NCBI GenBank assembly: GCA_015178975.1 | Contig: WHVD01000026.1 | Span: 248,001 to 312,000, forward strand | DNA: 64,000 nucleotides | Reading direction: 5' to 3' | Source: Hysterangium stoloniferum | Taxonomy: Eukaryota; Basidiomycota; Agaricomycetes; Hysterangiales; Hysterangiaceae | In this document: positions 21,587-33,330 of the stretch, piece by piece | Position numbering within the stretch: position 1 is the stretch's first letter | Layout: each line of letters begins with the position of its first letter | The notes under the pieces: model-generated | Database searches by the model: none | The model's input: only the letters and a program-made list of their open reading frames with translations | What the model was told of the DNA's origin: nothing | Translations under genes and position numbers: made by a program

Positions 21587-22770
21587 TCAATTTAGCACTT
21601 CCAGTACTCCGAATCCCTCCTCCACTTCAATTCCCATCTCATTGGCAGCTTCCATCCTAATTTCCACACTCTCCACCATTTCCTGCACCTCCCCATCTTC
21701 ACTTTCTGGTCTTTCTCCTGACACCCACCTTTTCTCAACCATATCTGCCAACAGATCATTCAGCTCATCCTTTTCCTTATCAGTGTACCTTTTGGAAACT
21801 GCAATTATACCAATGCTGACCATTACCTTTCCAAGAACTCATTTTGTTTTCAGAAGTTCCAATTCAATGCCCAGACTCCTTTTTCTTGGACATCATTATG
21901 GTGCTCTAAAGTTTCCTGAACCTTCATCAACTCCATCCCAATGAATACCATCATGTTAACAGTAACCTTGAGGAGTCCAATGTTGGTATCATCATCCATG
22001 CTTGGCACTGCAGTTTCTGTAGGCTTGGTTGTTTCCAATGTTTCTGTGATTGCCATTTTTTCCATCTTCTCTGTTTTTCCACCTTTTTGACCTTTTGAGC
22101 CTTTTTGCCTTTTGGAGTTCATTTGATGGCAAGAGTGCACAGAATCTTGTTCACTGCACAAGGGAGACAAGTTCTGTCCCATTTTACCTTCTGCCTCCAA
22201 TAAGTAATGCCCTGGCTTGCACATTGCTGAGATGGAATTTTGTGGGCAGTCTCCATTCATTCCAGAGCCCTGGTATTTTGTTTCTGTTTTGAATATTAGC
22301 TATATTCTGGAACTTTTACAAAACTACTTACCTTTGGACTCAAAGGCCCAGCCTCTTCCTCCTCATCCACTTCATTGGCTTTCCACTGTTGTTTCCCATT
22401 ATTGGTGACACATGGAACATTACCAGTTCACTCACTTTTCTGTACCATTTCTCTTTTAGCCTCTATTCTTCTGCCTTGGCATCCTGCCATCTCTTCTCCA
22501 CCTCATCCTACAACCTCTGATCCTCTGCTATCTTCTGAAGCCATTCTTTCCTCTGCTCCTCCATCTTTTTCTCCACCTCAATCTGCTCCAACTCCTGTTT
22601 TTCCACCTCTTCCACCTCCCTCAGCTCCCACATTAACTCCCACATTAACTCTTTTGCCTCCTCCTCTTGTTGTCATCTTACCTCCTCCATCCTCTGTCAT
22701 TTTCATTGAAGTGTTCCTCTACCTTTGACATTTCAGCAATTTCAGCAATCTTGGCTTCTGAAATTTCTGG
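21587..22770 (-). pseudogene. Antisense gene of element A (decayed)
   Basis: Same position and strand as in C, E, G and H. The C-terminal exon is open from about 22260 to 21587 (Lys-rich, then acidic, with ESEDGEVQEMVESVEI near the end, closely matching E). Upstream on the minus strand is a Glu/Lys-rich coiled-coil exon (22440-22740). Cysteines of the cluster are partly lost by indels near 22150-22250. Start codon not fixed. Confidence 0.65.
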
Positions 22771-22989
22771 AGTGGTAGTAAATAAAGGATACCAAATGCA
22801 CATGCAAGTCATGGTTAAAGAAAGAAAATAATTAATTTGAATCTTTGGAGGTTTTTATACTCAGATCAGCAGCTGAAACACTCCACTTCCAAACATGTGT
22901 TATTTCATGACACATATGTAATGCATAACTGACAGTGCAATGCTCAGTCCCTAATCACCTCTATGGGACTTCAGCCTAACAGGGGGTAC

Positions 22990-23441
22990 TGTTATGACCC
23001 ATTCCCAGATATTCAATCTTCTGTAATTATCTGACTTTCCACCCTGAATCTCCAATCCAACTCTCCAATTCGACATCTGACCTGACTTCTGACTACAGAA
23101 CATTTACAGTTCCCATACTTCTGGACCCCATCCTTGTTCTGCATTTGGTAACTTGTCAGTTGATGAGTATTCCCTCATTTGCTTGTTGTATTCCCATTTC
23201 AAAATACTCACCTAAATCCATCTTATTATGATCCTAGTGTGTAGTACAATAATGAAAGAACTTATATTAGTTTCTACAAATTTGTACTTTACCCATCTCT
23301 GAAATTAAGGGCATTCTGAGCATTTGCATAGAGGTGCAGCACATAAGCTGAAGTCAACATCCTGAATCTATCCCGAGGTTTCCAAGTTCCCAGACATTTC
23401 CCAATACTTTCTGGAATGAGTTCCCAACATGGCACTTGACA
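22990..23441 (+). repeat. Element A 3' LTR (452 bp)
   Basis: Starts TGTTATGACCCATTCC after a purine tract (agggggtac) and ends GGCACTTGACA. Same family as the 544-bp E LTRs but about 90 bp shorter and AT-shifted. Confidence 0.85.
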
Positions 23442-23574
23442 GCTGTGCAACACTTGTCAGTGAAATCCCATGGAGTTTCCTTATGAGTAAGATGAGTATG
23501 TAGGACAGTGATTCTTTTCTTTTTCTCTTCTCTCCTCATAATTGCTTGTAGTAACTTACATAGAAGAGTCAAAC

Positions 23575-23714
23575 ATTAGAATATGAGTCATAAAAATTGG
23601 CCTTTTGAATAATCACAGATAAACCACCAGTAAAAATTGGCAAACCTGAGTAAAGATTGACTGTCTTGGGTTTGCAGGGTTTGGGCCAATCCCTGATAAC
23701 TTGTACTTTGGCCT
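23575..23714 (-). pseudogene. Gypsy RT connection-domain fragment, reverse orientation
   Basis: The minus strand reads AKVQVIRDWPKPCKPK followed by a damaged FLGFANFY-like segment, the RT-RNase H connection region of these elements. It lies directly against the 5' LTR of G and is not joined to any other gypsy part. The stretch 23442-23574 holds nothing I recognise. Confidence 0.65.
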
Positions 23715-24531
23715 TGTTATGACCAGAAAACCTGCCAGGCTCCAGACCCCACCCTAGATGCACCCAGCTCTCTATACCAAGTTATTGTTAACCAGACAAC
23801 CCACCAGAACCCAGACATCACACTTGTCTATGCCCGACCACTGTCATTGGACTCCACTGGGACCCATGCATGTCAACCTGTCTATCTCTGACTCTGTCCC
23901 ATGCACCATTCACCGGACTCCACCCGGACTACCCATCAGTTCTCTAACTGAGCCCTGTTCCCGTTATGGTCAAATGACCTGTCATGTTTCACACTCCACC
24001 TCCATTCCATTCCGTCCCTACTACCAAGTTTGGTGTTTACTTTTCCGATTCATGATTACTCATTTAGGCTTTCATTATTACTGGATTTGGCATTACACAT
24101 GTATATTTCACAGTCTATATAGTCTAGCTAATGTTATACATACAATCTGGTCAGAAAATCAGCTTAGATTCTCCCAGTAATCTCAGTATTTATTCTGCTC
24201 TATATCTACACCACTCTCTTTGAAACACACTGCTATCAACCTTGTTGGAGCCCGCAGGCTCCAACTCGACTACCACTCAACCTCCAACTATTTGACTGCT
24301 TGACCTCCGGCCTATCACCTTTGACCTATCGACCTCTGTGGGTTTCCCACATCAACTCTCTGACCTCTCAACCATCACCTACTCCTGGACTCCCTGGGTT
24401 TCCTGTCCACCCATCTGAAATTGAACATGATGATCTTGCAAGGGAACAGTCTATAAGCTGAAACCAAGTCCTACCAGAACATCTGCAGGTTTCTCCAGAA
24501 ACCCTCCATTAAGCCTGACCAGCTCTTAACA
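23715..24531 (+). repeat. Element G 5' LTR (817 bp)
   Basis: Starts TGTTATGACCAG, ends CTCTTAACA; followed by gtattttctgac as in C. Confidence 0.88.
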
Positions 24532-25284
24532 GTATTTTCTGACCAGGACTTGCAGATTGTCAATATGCCACCAAGACATAAAGCACCAGTACAGGTTTCA
24601 TTACCTGGACCATCAACTCTACATTCCCCACTTACCTTGTATACCAGTCAGACACTCACAAACCAGCTGGACTCCATGGCTGGACCCCATATTGAAGAAG
24701 TTCCAGATAACCTGGACAATTCAGAGCACAAGGATGAGTCCGTAGCTCCTGACAAGGGCAATGGTGTCAAAAATCCTCTGTCTACCCAGCAACTGCAGCT
24801 TCCAGATCCCACTTCTGAATTCCTAGCAAATTCTTTAGAAACGTTAATGAATCATATGCTAGATGACAAGAAGAAAAAGGATCAAGAACCTCCATGGTCA
24901 AAAGTCAACACTCTGGAACCCTTCACAGGTTCCAACCCCAACAAACTTTCCATCTTCCTCATGCAATGTCACTTCAATTTCCACAATCGATCCACCACAT
25001 TCTCCACAGACTCCCAAAAGGTCAATTACACACTCTCATACCTCTCGGGATCTGCATTGAAATGGTTTGAACCAGCTTTTAGCAGACTTTCCAAGGAAGA
25101 GCCACTCTGGCTTGAAGATTGGAATGCTTTTGTTTTGGAGCTAGAAACCAACTTTTGCCCATATGACCTGACTGAAGAAGCTGAGAATACCCTCACCATT
25201 CTTTGTATGTATGAAGGACAACCAGTGCATCAACTATATTGTCCAATTCAACAATCTTACAGCACATTGTCAATGGGGCAATAC

Positions 25285-25713
25285 TGTCACAACCGTCACA
25301 TGTCACGTATTGTCACAAACATTCAAAGGTAATTTTCGACAACTCTTCGACCTATCGAATTCAACTCGACAAACTGAACATTAATCGACACCATTGAATC
25401 TCTTTCGACATATCTCATTTCGACATCATATATGATTTCATAATTAGTTCATAACATAGTCATAACGATACGACGAAAAGCATAAAAGGGCTACGAAAGA
25501 AGCGAGGGAAGTCAGTCAAAATATCTGTATATTAGTGATATTAGTAATCTACTTTGTCGTAACTTCTTCGACAAATACTTCCGTGAGTTCTCGCAACTGG
25601 TAATAGCCTCTTACTTCATCGACAGGGCGAATATATACTTCATCAAACGAGGCTTTCGAGTTCGATTAGTAGAATATTACTCGACTTTATCGAAGAATAA
25701 TCGATTCGTGACA
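25285..25713 (+). repeat. Element H 5' LTR (429 bp)
   Basis: Starts TGTCACAACCGTC, ends CGATTCGTGACA; contains an A/T-rich TATA-like box (cataaaagg, about 25481). Confidence 0.9.
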
Positions 25714-25737
25714 GTATATTTCGACTATCAACTGTTG

Positions 25738-26992
25738 ATGAAGCCCAGGACGCGATCCGAGACTACCAAAGCATCAAGTTCCACAGCACTTCAATCCGTG
25801 GCTCCTACTCCTTCACCAAGAGTTATTCGGCCATCGCGAATTCCAGTTTCTCCTTTAACCAAAACTAGAAGAACTGCGATGTCTTCAATCCGAGAACCCG
25901 AAGAAGTTCGAGAAGAACCGATCTTGTCAATTCAAGAATCTGAATCCCCTTTACCTCCTTTGCCCGAATCTCCACGACCTGAACCTGTTACGTCTGAGGA
26001 TGAAACAATGTTTCGACATTTTGGAGATGCACTCGGAAAAGTATTGAAGGACCAGATAGTTTCGAAGGAGCATGAAATCACAGTGAATAAGCCCGAAGAG
26101 TTTACTGGAGAAGAACCTTCAATGTTGAAGAATTTTATCGCTCAATGCGAAATGGTCTTTCGATCTCGACCAAAATCGTTTGAATCCGATCAATCGAAAA
26201 TTATGATGGTAACTTCGTATTTCCGGAAAACGGCTCAAGAGTGGTGGCAACCTTTTCTATTAAACCCCCCAATTCCTCCGCCATCTTTCCTTGTGGATTA
26301 TCTCAATTTTCTAGATGAATTATATGCTCAGTTTGGAGAAATTGATGCAGAAGGAGAAGCCGAAGAAAAACTCGACAATCTTCGAATGAAAGCTCATCAT
26401 CATGTTGTGAAGTATTCGATTCAATTTACAAGTCTCGCTGCTCAAACTCGATATGACGAATTCGCTTTACGACGACGATTTTATAAAGGACTTCCGAATC
26501 AAATTAAGGACGAAATAGTGAAGCTTCAAGTTCAGCCCGAAAGTTTTGCCGAACTGCAAACGGCAGCCCTTCGACTCGATTCTTACTATTGGATGTGAGA
26601 GAATGAACGACAATGCGAAACAGAATCAAGTTCAACTCCTCGAAGATTCGAAAGAAGACAATCGACGACGCCTATGACCTATCCTTCGACATCATGAACA
26701 CCTTCGACTTCAAAACTGACAACTTCGACTTTAAGAACATTTAGGCCATCAACTCAAGCGAAACCATCTTCGACAATTCTAGGACCCGATGGACGATTAC
26801 TTCCTGCTGAACGAGACAGAAGATTTAAGGAAGGGTTATGTATATTATGTGGGGAAAAAGGTCATTCGGCAAGGGATTGTCCGAAAAGAAAAACTCGTCA
26901 AATTGCAAAAGGACGAATCATTGAAGTTCAAGATTCGACAACTCAATCCGATCAGTCGAATCAAGCATCGAATGTTAAATCGGAAAATTAAA
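25738..26992 (+). pseudogene. Element H gag with zinc knuckle
   Basis: The first ATG after the LTR is at 25738 (MKPRTRSETTK). The capsid-like region covers about 26080-26590 (KTAQEWWQPF, FGEIDAEGEAEEKLDNL). A TGA at 26596 interrupts it, then the frame reads PDGRLLPAERDRRF and the zinc knuckle CILCGEKGHSARDC (about 26840-26880). It ends at a TAA near 26990. The protease continues in the -1 frame. Confidence 0.85.
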
Positions 26993-29162
26993 AAGGGATA
27001 CTCTTCAGGCATGTGAAGAGTATCGAGGAAGACTCGATCACGCTGAAAAAGATTCCTGTGTAATATTACGAGCAGTAACAATTTCTGATTCTTTAATTAT
27101 TGAACTTAAATTGAAAAAAATTCCGAAAATGAAAGCATTAATTGATTCAGGATCTAGTCATCTGTTTATGGACAAAACGTTTGCACAACAAAACAATCTA
27201 TCTTTCGACCAATTGAAAAATCCGTTATCATTAAAATTAATTGACGGATCAACTCCGACATCAGGACAAATCACATTTATGACTACATTACAAGTTTATT
27301 TTCCATCCGGACAAATTCAAGAATTACAATTCTTTCTAACCAATCTCGACTCGTCTTGTCAAGTGGTATTAGGACTCAACTGGCTGAAGCAATACAATCC
27401 TGTGATTGACTGGTGATCTGGCTGTATATCGTTAGAACCTACTTCGACACCTTCGACAAATCCAAATCCGATTCAACCGTCAACCGAAACGTTATCGGAA
27501 GAGAAGCATGCTTCGACCTCGGCGAGTCATTCATCGACATCTGAGAAAATCCGTGAAGAATCGAAATCCGAGACTGTTAATCCGAATATTAACATAGTCA
27601 ATCAGAAGACTTTCTTACGAGCTGCGAAAGCAAAAGACTCTCAAACCTTTGTGGTCTTCATACGTGATGAATCTTTCAAGACTTGTAAGGCCTCTGGTGC
27701 AAAAACTATGACTTCGACATCATTCGACATACCGAACGTTCCGACCAAATATTCTGACTTCTCGGATGTTTTCGACAAAAAAGAAGCTGAAGCTTTACCT
27801 CAACATCGAAGTTATGATCACGCTATCCCATTAGAAGAAGGAACTATTCCACCTATGGGTCCAACCTATTTGTTATCCGAGAAAGAACTTCAAGTGCTAC
27901 GAGAATATCTCCAAGAGAACCTTTCGAAGAAATTTATTCGATCATTGCAATCTCCCGCTGGCGCACCAATTTTGTTTGTCAAGAAGAAAGACGGAAGCCT
28001 ACGACTTTGCGTCGACTATCGAGGACTTAATAAAATCACATGGAAAAATCGATATCCACTTCCTTTAATTCCAGATCTTTTGGATCGACTTCGAACGGCG
28101 AAATATTTTACAAAAATCAATCTCCGAGGCACTTATAATTTAGTTAGGATTGCTCCAGGAGATGAGTGGAAAACAGCCTTTCGGACTCGATATGGATCTT
28201 TCGAATATTTGGTTATGCCTTTTGGACTATGCAACGCTCCAGCAACCTTTCAACAATTAATGAATGAAATATTTTCAGATTTACTTGATATTTGGGTAAT
28301 TATCTATCTCGACGACATACTAATATTTTCCGACCATCTCGAAGAACATTTACGACAAGTTTGAGAAGTTCTTCAACGGCTTCAACAAAATCGATTATTT
28401 GCAAAATCCAAAAAATGCGAATTTCACAAAACCAGTGTCGAATTTCTAGGATATGTTATTTCTCCTCAAGGCGTATATATGGACAAAGAAAAAATCAAAG
28501 TTATTCAAGACTGGCCTGAACCGCAAAAAGTCCATGACATTCAATCATTTTTAGGATTCGCGAATTTCTATTGAAGATTTATTCCAAGTTATTCTGAAAT
28601 CGTTTTACCGTTGACTCGACTTACTCAAAAAAAGGTTCAATGGCATTTCGATGAAAAATGTCAACATGCATTTAACTATTTGAAAAAAGAATTTATTACA
28701 GCTCCGATTTTAATTCATTGGAATCCAGACTATAAACCTATACTCGAAACTGACACTTCTGATCATGCTATAGCTTCAATATTTTCTATGCAGACTCCCG
28801 ATAATGAAATTCATCCAGTTGCTTATCATTCAAGAACTCTTTCGACCTCCGAAATCAATTACGATACTTATGATAAAGAATTATTGGCAATATTCGAATC
28901 TTTCAAAATTTGGCGACATTATTTCAAAGGAACAAAAGAACCAATTGAAGTTTTAACGGATCACAAGAATCTCGAATATTTTGCGACAACTCGAATTTTA
29001 TCTCGACGACAAGCTCGATGGGCAGAATATTTATCGACCTTTAATTTAATTATTCGATTTCGACCAGGAAAACTAAATTTGAAAACAGATGTTCTTTCCA
29101 GAAGAAACGATGTTTATCCAAATGAACCCGACTATTCGAAAAAGAATCCGACTAATCTTTGA
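26993..29162 (+). pseudogene. Element H protease, reverse transcriptase and RNase H
   Basis: The protease active site ALIDSGSSHLF (about 27133-27165) is intact. RT shows [18 protein letters not shown], then KINLRGTYN where family members have K-I-D, so the first catalytic Asp is replaced by Asn. YLDD is intact near 28305. RNase H shows ETDTSDHA and KELLAIFE and [10 protein letters not shown]. Stops lie at 27415 (after protease), 28362 and 28573. Without the first Asp the RT should be inactive even if stops were absent. Confidence 0.88.
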
Positions 29163-30237
29163 CCGGTATTTACGAATGAGCAAATTCAAGCTTCCTTGCA
29201 TGCAACATATTATCTTCCAATAGCGAGAAAAGCTACTCTTATTATGGATACGGATCAACTATTGAAAGATATATTCAAAGCTCAAAAAGAAGATCAATTT
29301 ACTCTCAACAAGATTTGACAGATTTCCAACGGTACCGAAGAAGACTGGCAAAAGAACGAACAAGACTTTTTATGTTTCCGAAACAGAATTTACGTTCCCG
29401 ATTATCAAACCCTCCGACTTCGAGTTCTTCAAACATGACACGATCATATTACTGCAGGCCATTTTGGTCAAACGAAAACATATCAAACAATATATCGAGA
29501 TTTCTTTTGGCCACGACTCCGACAAAATATTCAAAGTTTTATTCAATCATGTGTAACGTGTACAAAATCGAAAGCTCCACGACATCGACCCGTTGGATTA
29601 CTTAAGCAACTTCCGATCCCTCTTCGACCATGGCATTCGATCTCGATGGACTTTATCGAACAATTACCGACCTCGAATGGTTACGACTCAATACTCGTAA
29701 TCGTCGATCGACTTTCAAAACAAGCAATATTCATTCCAACTTATACTACGATCAATGCTCCCGAACTCACTCGACTTTTCATATTACATGTCTTTTCAAA
29801 ACATGGAGTCCCTAGTCATGTAACTTCCGATCAAGGATCCGAATTTGTGTCGCATTTCTTTCGATCTCTCAGAACAGCACTCGACATGAAATTATATTTC
29901 ACTTCCGGTTATCATCCTGAAGGCGATGGACAAACCGAACGAGTCAATCAAACCCTCGAACAATATTTACGAATATATTCCAATTATCAACAAGACAATT
30001 GGGCCGAATTACTTCCTTTAGCTGAATTCGCTTACAACAATGCACCTTCCGAAACAACTGGTGAAACACCATTTTTTGCTAATAAAGGTTATCATCCATT
30101 GTTAGAAATTCACCCTGAAAAAGATCTAGCTTCCGCTCTAGCTCGCGATTATACGACAGATCTCAAAGCTCTACATAAACATCTCAAATCAAATATCCAG
30201 AAAGCACAAATACATTATCAAAAATATTTCGACATAC

Positions 30238-31831
30238 AGTGACCCAAAAAAGCGTCCGGATGTTTGGTGAAATTGGGAAGATGGGTTTACAGCTCCAGAA
30301 ATAAAATAGATAGAATTCTGAATAAATCAGAGGTAAGAGGTATACATCTGACCTACATGATGACATAAGCATGACATCATATCTTTCCTTATCAGGGAAG
30401 TAGGAAATTAATAATGGACATGGTGCATCCGGACACTTTTTTTGCTCTTGTAATTAATTACTAGTTTTTACCAGTTTCAGTATTTAGTGTATCCCCCCTT
30501 GGCCTTTAGTACTGCAGCAACCCTTCTAGGCATGCTCTTGATCAATTCAAGGCATTTCTCCCTTGGAATACCCTCCCATTCCACCTCCACTCTCTCCCAG
30601 AGCTCCAATATGCTCTTGGGTGCCTCAGGGTATGTTCCAAGCCTTCTCTTCAACTCCCACCATAAGTGTTCTATTGGATTCAGGTCTGGAGACTGTGCAG
30701 GCCAGTCTAAAACCTCCACCTGATGGTCCTTGAACCAATCCTTGGCCAAGTTGCAAGTGTGTTTAGGGACATTGTCCTGCTGGAAGATAAACATTGCCCT
30801 GTCCATCCCATAATACTCCACTGTTTTGAAGATATAGTCCTCCAATATGTCCTTGTACATCTCCCCATCCATCCTCCCATCTATCTTGCATATGTACCCC
30901 ACACCATGTGCTGTCATACATCCCCAAATCATTAGACTCCCCCCTCCAAATTTGATAGTTCCATTGATATGCTGCTGAGTGAGTGCAGAACCTGGTCTTT
31001 TCCATACCCACAACCTCCCATCAGAGCCCAAATGATTGATTTTGGTCTCATCTGAGAAGATAACCCTAAACCAGTCCTCCTCAGTCCAATGCTGGTACTT
31101 GATAGCAAACTCATATTGAGCCTTGATGTGTCGACAGGCAAGAAGAGGTCTTTTGGCCTTCACCACAGCCTTCAAATTCTCTTTCTTCAATGCATTTCTA
31201 ATTGTCTGTGTGCAGACATTGAGGGAGAGGTGGGACTTGGCTTGGGAGGCATTATCAACCTGTCCAGAGGTGATAGAACAAGCCAGGTGGTGATGATCCC
31301 TGGGGGAGAGTTTGGGAGGACAACCTCTGGAAGGTGTTGGAAGTGGACCAGGGAGTTGGGAGTGAATTTCTGATACTGTAGAGTGCCCAATATAAAGTTT
31401 AGAAGCAATTGTTCTGCAGGAGTGACCTTCCTGGAGAAGAGAAATGACAGAGAGCCTTGTTTCAGTAGAGTGCTTCTTCATCATGTGGTGGGGGGGTGAA
31501 TTGAGGCAAAGGTTCATGTAAATGTGTTATTTAAACATGTGGTCACATGACATTGTTGAACCTAACCAGAAATTCCCACAGTTATATGAACCTTAGTTGA
31601 GTTTCATGTATCAGTTGACAGAGCAAAAAAAATGTCCGGATGCACCATGTCTATTGTTCATTTCCTACTTCCCTGATAAGGAAAGCTATGATGTCATGCT
31701 TATGTCATCATGTAGGTCAGATGTATACCTCTTACCTCTGATTTATTCAGAATTTTATCTATTTTATTTCTGGAGCTGTAAACCCATCTTCCCAATTTCA
31801 CCAAACATCTGGACGCTTTTTTGGGTCACTG
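30238..31831 (-). mobile_element. Tc1-family element with intact transposase, nested in element H
   Basis: The element is 1594 bp, with TA on both sides (30236-30237 and 31832-31833), inside the H integrase. Near-identical inverted repeats of about 212 bp (30238-30449 and 31620-31831) start CAGTGACCCAAAAAAGCG. The transposase is the only gene. The two arms differ at only a few bases, so this is the youngest DNA transposon in the window. Confidence 0.95.
30477..31517 (-). CDS. Tc1-family DD34E transposase, intact (346 aa)
   Basis: Cut-and-paste transposase. The N-terminus has two helix-turn-helix segments (about residues 15-55 and 70-115). The catalytic domain has FSDETKIN (first Asp), the GGGSLMIWG strand, FQQDNVPKHT (second Asp) and SPDLNPIEHLWW (Glu) with 34 residues between the last two, the Tc1 signature. 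It ends KAKGGYTKY, as in the dead copy at 2106-3135. Length is normal for the family and there is no stop or frameshift. A start at the MMKK further in (31484) is also possible. It is probably competent in protein terms. Confidence 0.95.
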   Translation of the reverse strand: MNLCLNSPPHHMMKKHSTETRLSVISLLQEGHSCRTIASKLYIGHSTVSEIHSQLPGPLPTPSRGCPPKLSPRDHHHLACSITSGQVDNASQAKSHLSLNVCTQTIRNALKKENLKAVVKAKRPLLACRHIKAQYEFAIKYQHWTEEDWFRVIFSDETKINHLGSDGRLWVWKRPGSALTQQHINGTIKFGGGSLMIWGCMTAHGVGYICKIDGRMDGEMYKDILEDYIFKTVEYYGMDRAMFIFQQDNVPKHTCNLAKDWFKDHQVEVLDWPAQSPDLNPIEHLWWELKRRLGTYPEAPKSILELWERVEVEWEGIPREKCLELIKSMPRRVAAVLKAKGGYTKY

Positions 31832-32414
31832 TACATCGAAAAGAGTCTTTCGACTTTCCGATCCATTCTCAAGTCTTTGTACGATCCGACTTTATTCGAA
31901 TGACTCGACCATCGAAAAAATTATCGGAAAAACTATTAGGCCCATTCGAAATCATTGCTCGACCAGGATCTCATTCATATACATTAAAACTCCCCAATCA
32001 TCTCAAAGGAATTCATCCCGTCTTTCACGTTTCAATGTTAGAACCATTTTATCCCAATACTTTCCCAAATTGAAAACAACCTCCTCCTCCTCCGATTTAT
32101 GTTGAAGAAGAACCCGAATATGAAATTCGAGAAATTTTAGATTCAAAATTTGATAAAAGATATAAGGATTCATTACGATATTTAGTTGCTTGGTTGGGTC
32201 GAAGGAACAGATGAAGAAACTTCGTGGTTAGGCTCTCAAGATCTCGAACATGCTTTCGACCTTATCGAAGAATTTCATCAAAAATATCCAAATCTTCCAC
32301 GACATTAAAAATTTTATCCAACTATCTTTCGACACTTACTTCGACATCTATTCGACAAAATTGAAAAAAAAAAAAAAACATCAAAATGCAAAAAACAATC
32401 AAAATTTTAAGTAT

Positions 32415-33250
32415 CTACAAATCTTCAATTCCTTCCTCTCTCAATTCCTCCATCTTGTCAAACCATGCCCTCCTAAATCTACCACTATTCACACTAATAT
32501 CAGTCTCTTCACTATAATCGCCACTTTTGACCAATTTCTTCGACAAAACCGAAAAATCCCTCCTGAACACTTTCACCTCACCGATTAAATCTTCCATAGT
32601 ATCTTCTAATTTTGACATCCTTTCGCCAATCAATTTTATTTCTTTCTCCAAGTCTTTATCCGACCGGTGTTCCGACCTTCTCGACCATCTAGAAAAATTC
32701 GACATTCTTGATATGACCTTGTGACGATTATTTTTCCTTTGCCCCAGCTTTCGAATTCCTGGACTACTATCTTCGTTATCGTCTTCCGATTCTTCAATGA
32801 CGTTTCAACTCTTTTTTCGATTATGACGCGGTTTTCCGGCTGGCCTATTCACGGTCCAATAACAGGCCCGATGCAATCAGTTGCACCAATCGCAATTCCA
32901 CGACGCGTTACTTTTCTTGCACACGAAATTCGTGTTGAAACACATTGTGCAACTGGGAAAAACGAATTAGCAAAATTCAACAAAAGTTCGATAAAACCGA
33001 AAAATTACACATTATCTGATTTTGCCTCAAATTCCCATTGCATCCCAATTCCTTTACGAGTCGCCTTATTGTACGGTTCTTCGCAATCTTCAATCCGTTT
33101 TTTGGGAATTTCTTATAAAAAATAACTAATTAACTAATTCTAAAGAAATCCCAGAAATGACTTACCAACCGCATCAACAATCTCATTCCTATCCTCAAAA
33201 CCCAAAAACTCGGATCCTGATTCAAATTGATCGACTTCTATATCAGACAT
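32415..33250 (-). pseudogene. Antisense gene of element H: Zn2Cys6-type cluster, coiled coil
   Basis: On the minus strand it starts MSDIEVDQFE at 33250. Two GT-AG introns can be placed: 33112-33165 (54 bp) and 32953-33008 (56 bp). Straight after the second intron the frame reads CTMC-X6-C, eight residues, CDWC-X6-C: CX2CX6CX8CX2CX6C. An acidic linker and a C-terminal charged helical segment (MSNFSRWSRR to EEGIEDL) follow, ending at 32415. Two TGA codons (inside the cluster and shortly after) sit where CGA would restore Arg. Intron positions differ from the C and E copies. Role unknown. Confidence 0.7.
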
Positions 33251-33330
33251 TGCTTGAAAAACACGAAAATAGACGATGAAAAAACTTTTCAAACTCCGAC
33301 CTCGTGGGCTCGGTCACAAAAGGTGGATAC

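Larger units (their letters stand above)
1..23441 (+). mobile_element. Element A: decayed Ty3/gypsy chromovirus, 5' end outside window
   Basis: This is the outermost element of the left third of the window. Its coding order is gag tail, protease, reverse transcriptase, RNase H, integrase, chromodomain, antisense gene and 3' LTR, but it is cut into pieces by later insertions. The pieces rejoin when compared with element E (44605-52606), which is the same family and supplies the empty sites. Stop codons and CpG losses occur throughout, so it cannot be functional. The 5' LTR and the left target duplication lie outside the window. Confidence 0.9.
29163..32308 (+). pseudogene. Element H integrase and chromodomain, split by Tc1 insertion
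   Basis: Zinc-binding region 29300-29590 in broken frames; core from 29646 with [16 protein letters not shown] and PEGDGQTERVNQ (all three catalytic residues kept) up to 30237. After the Tc1 element it resumes at 31834 (VFVRSDFIRMTRPSKK, GPFEIIA). A chromodomain follows (about 32100-32235) with a frameshift after YLVAWLG. Confidence 0.88.
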
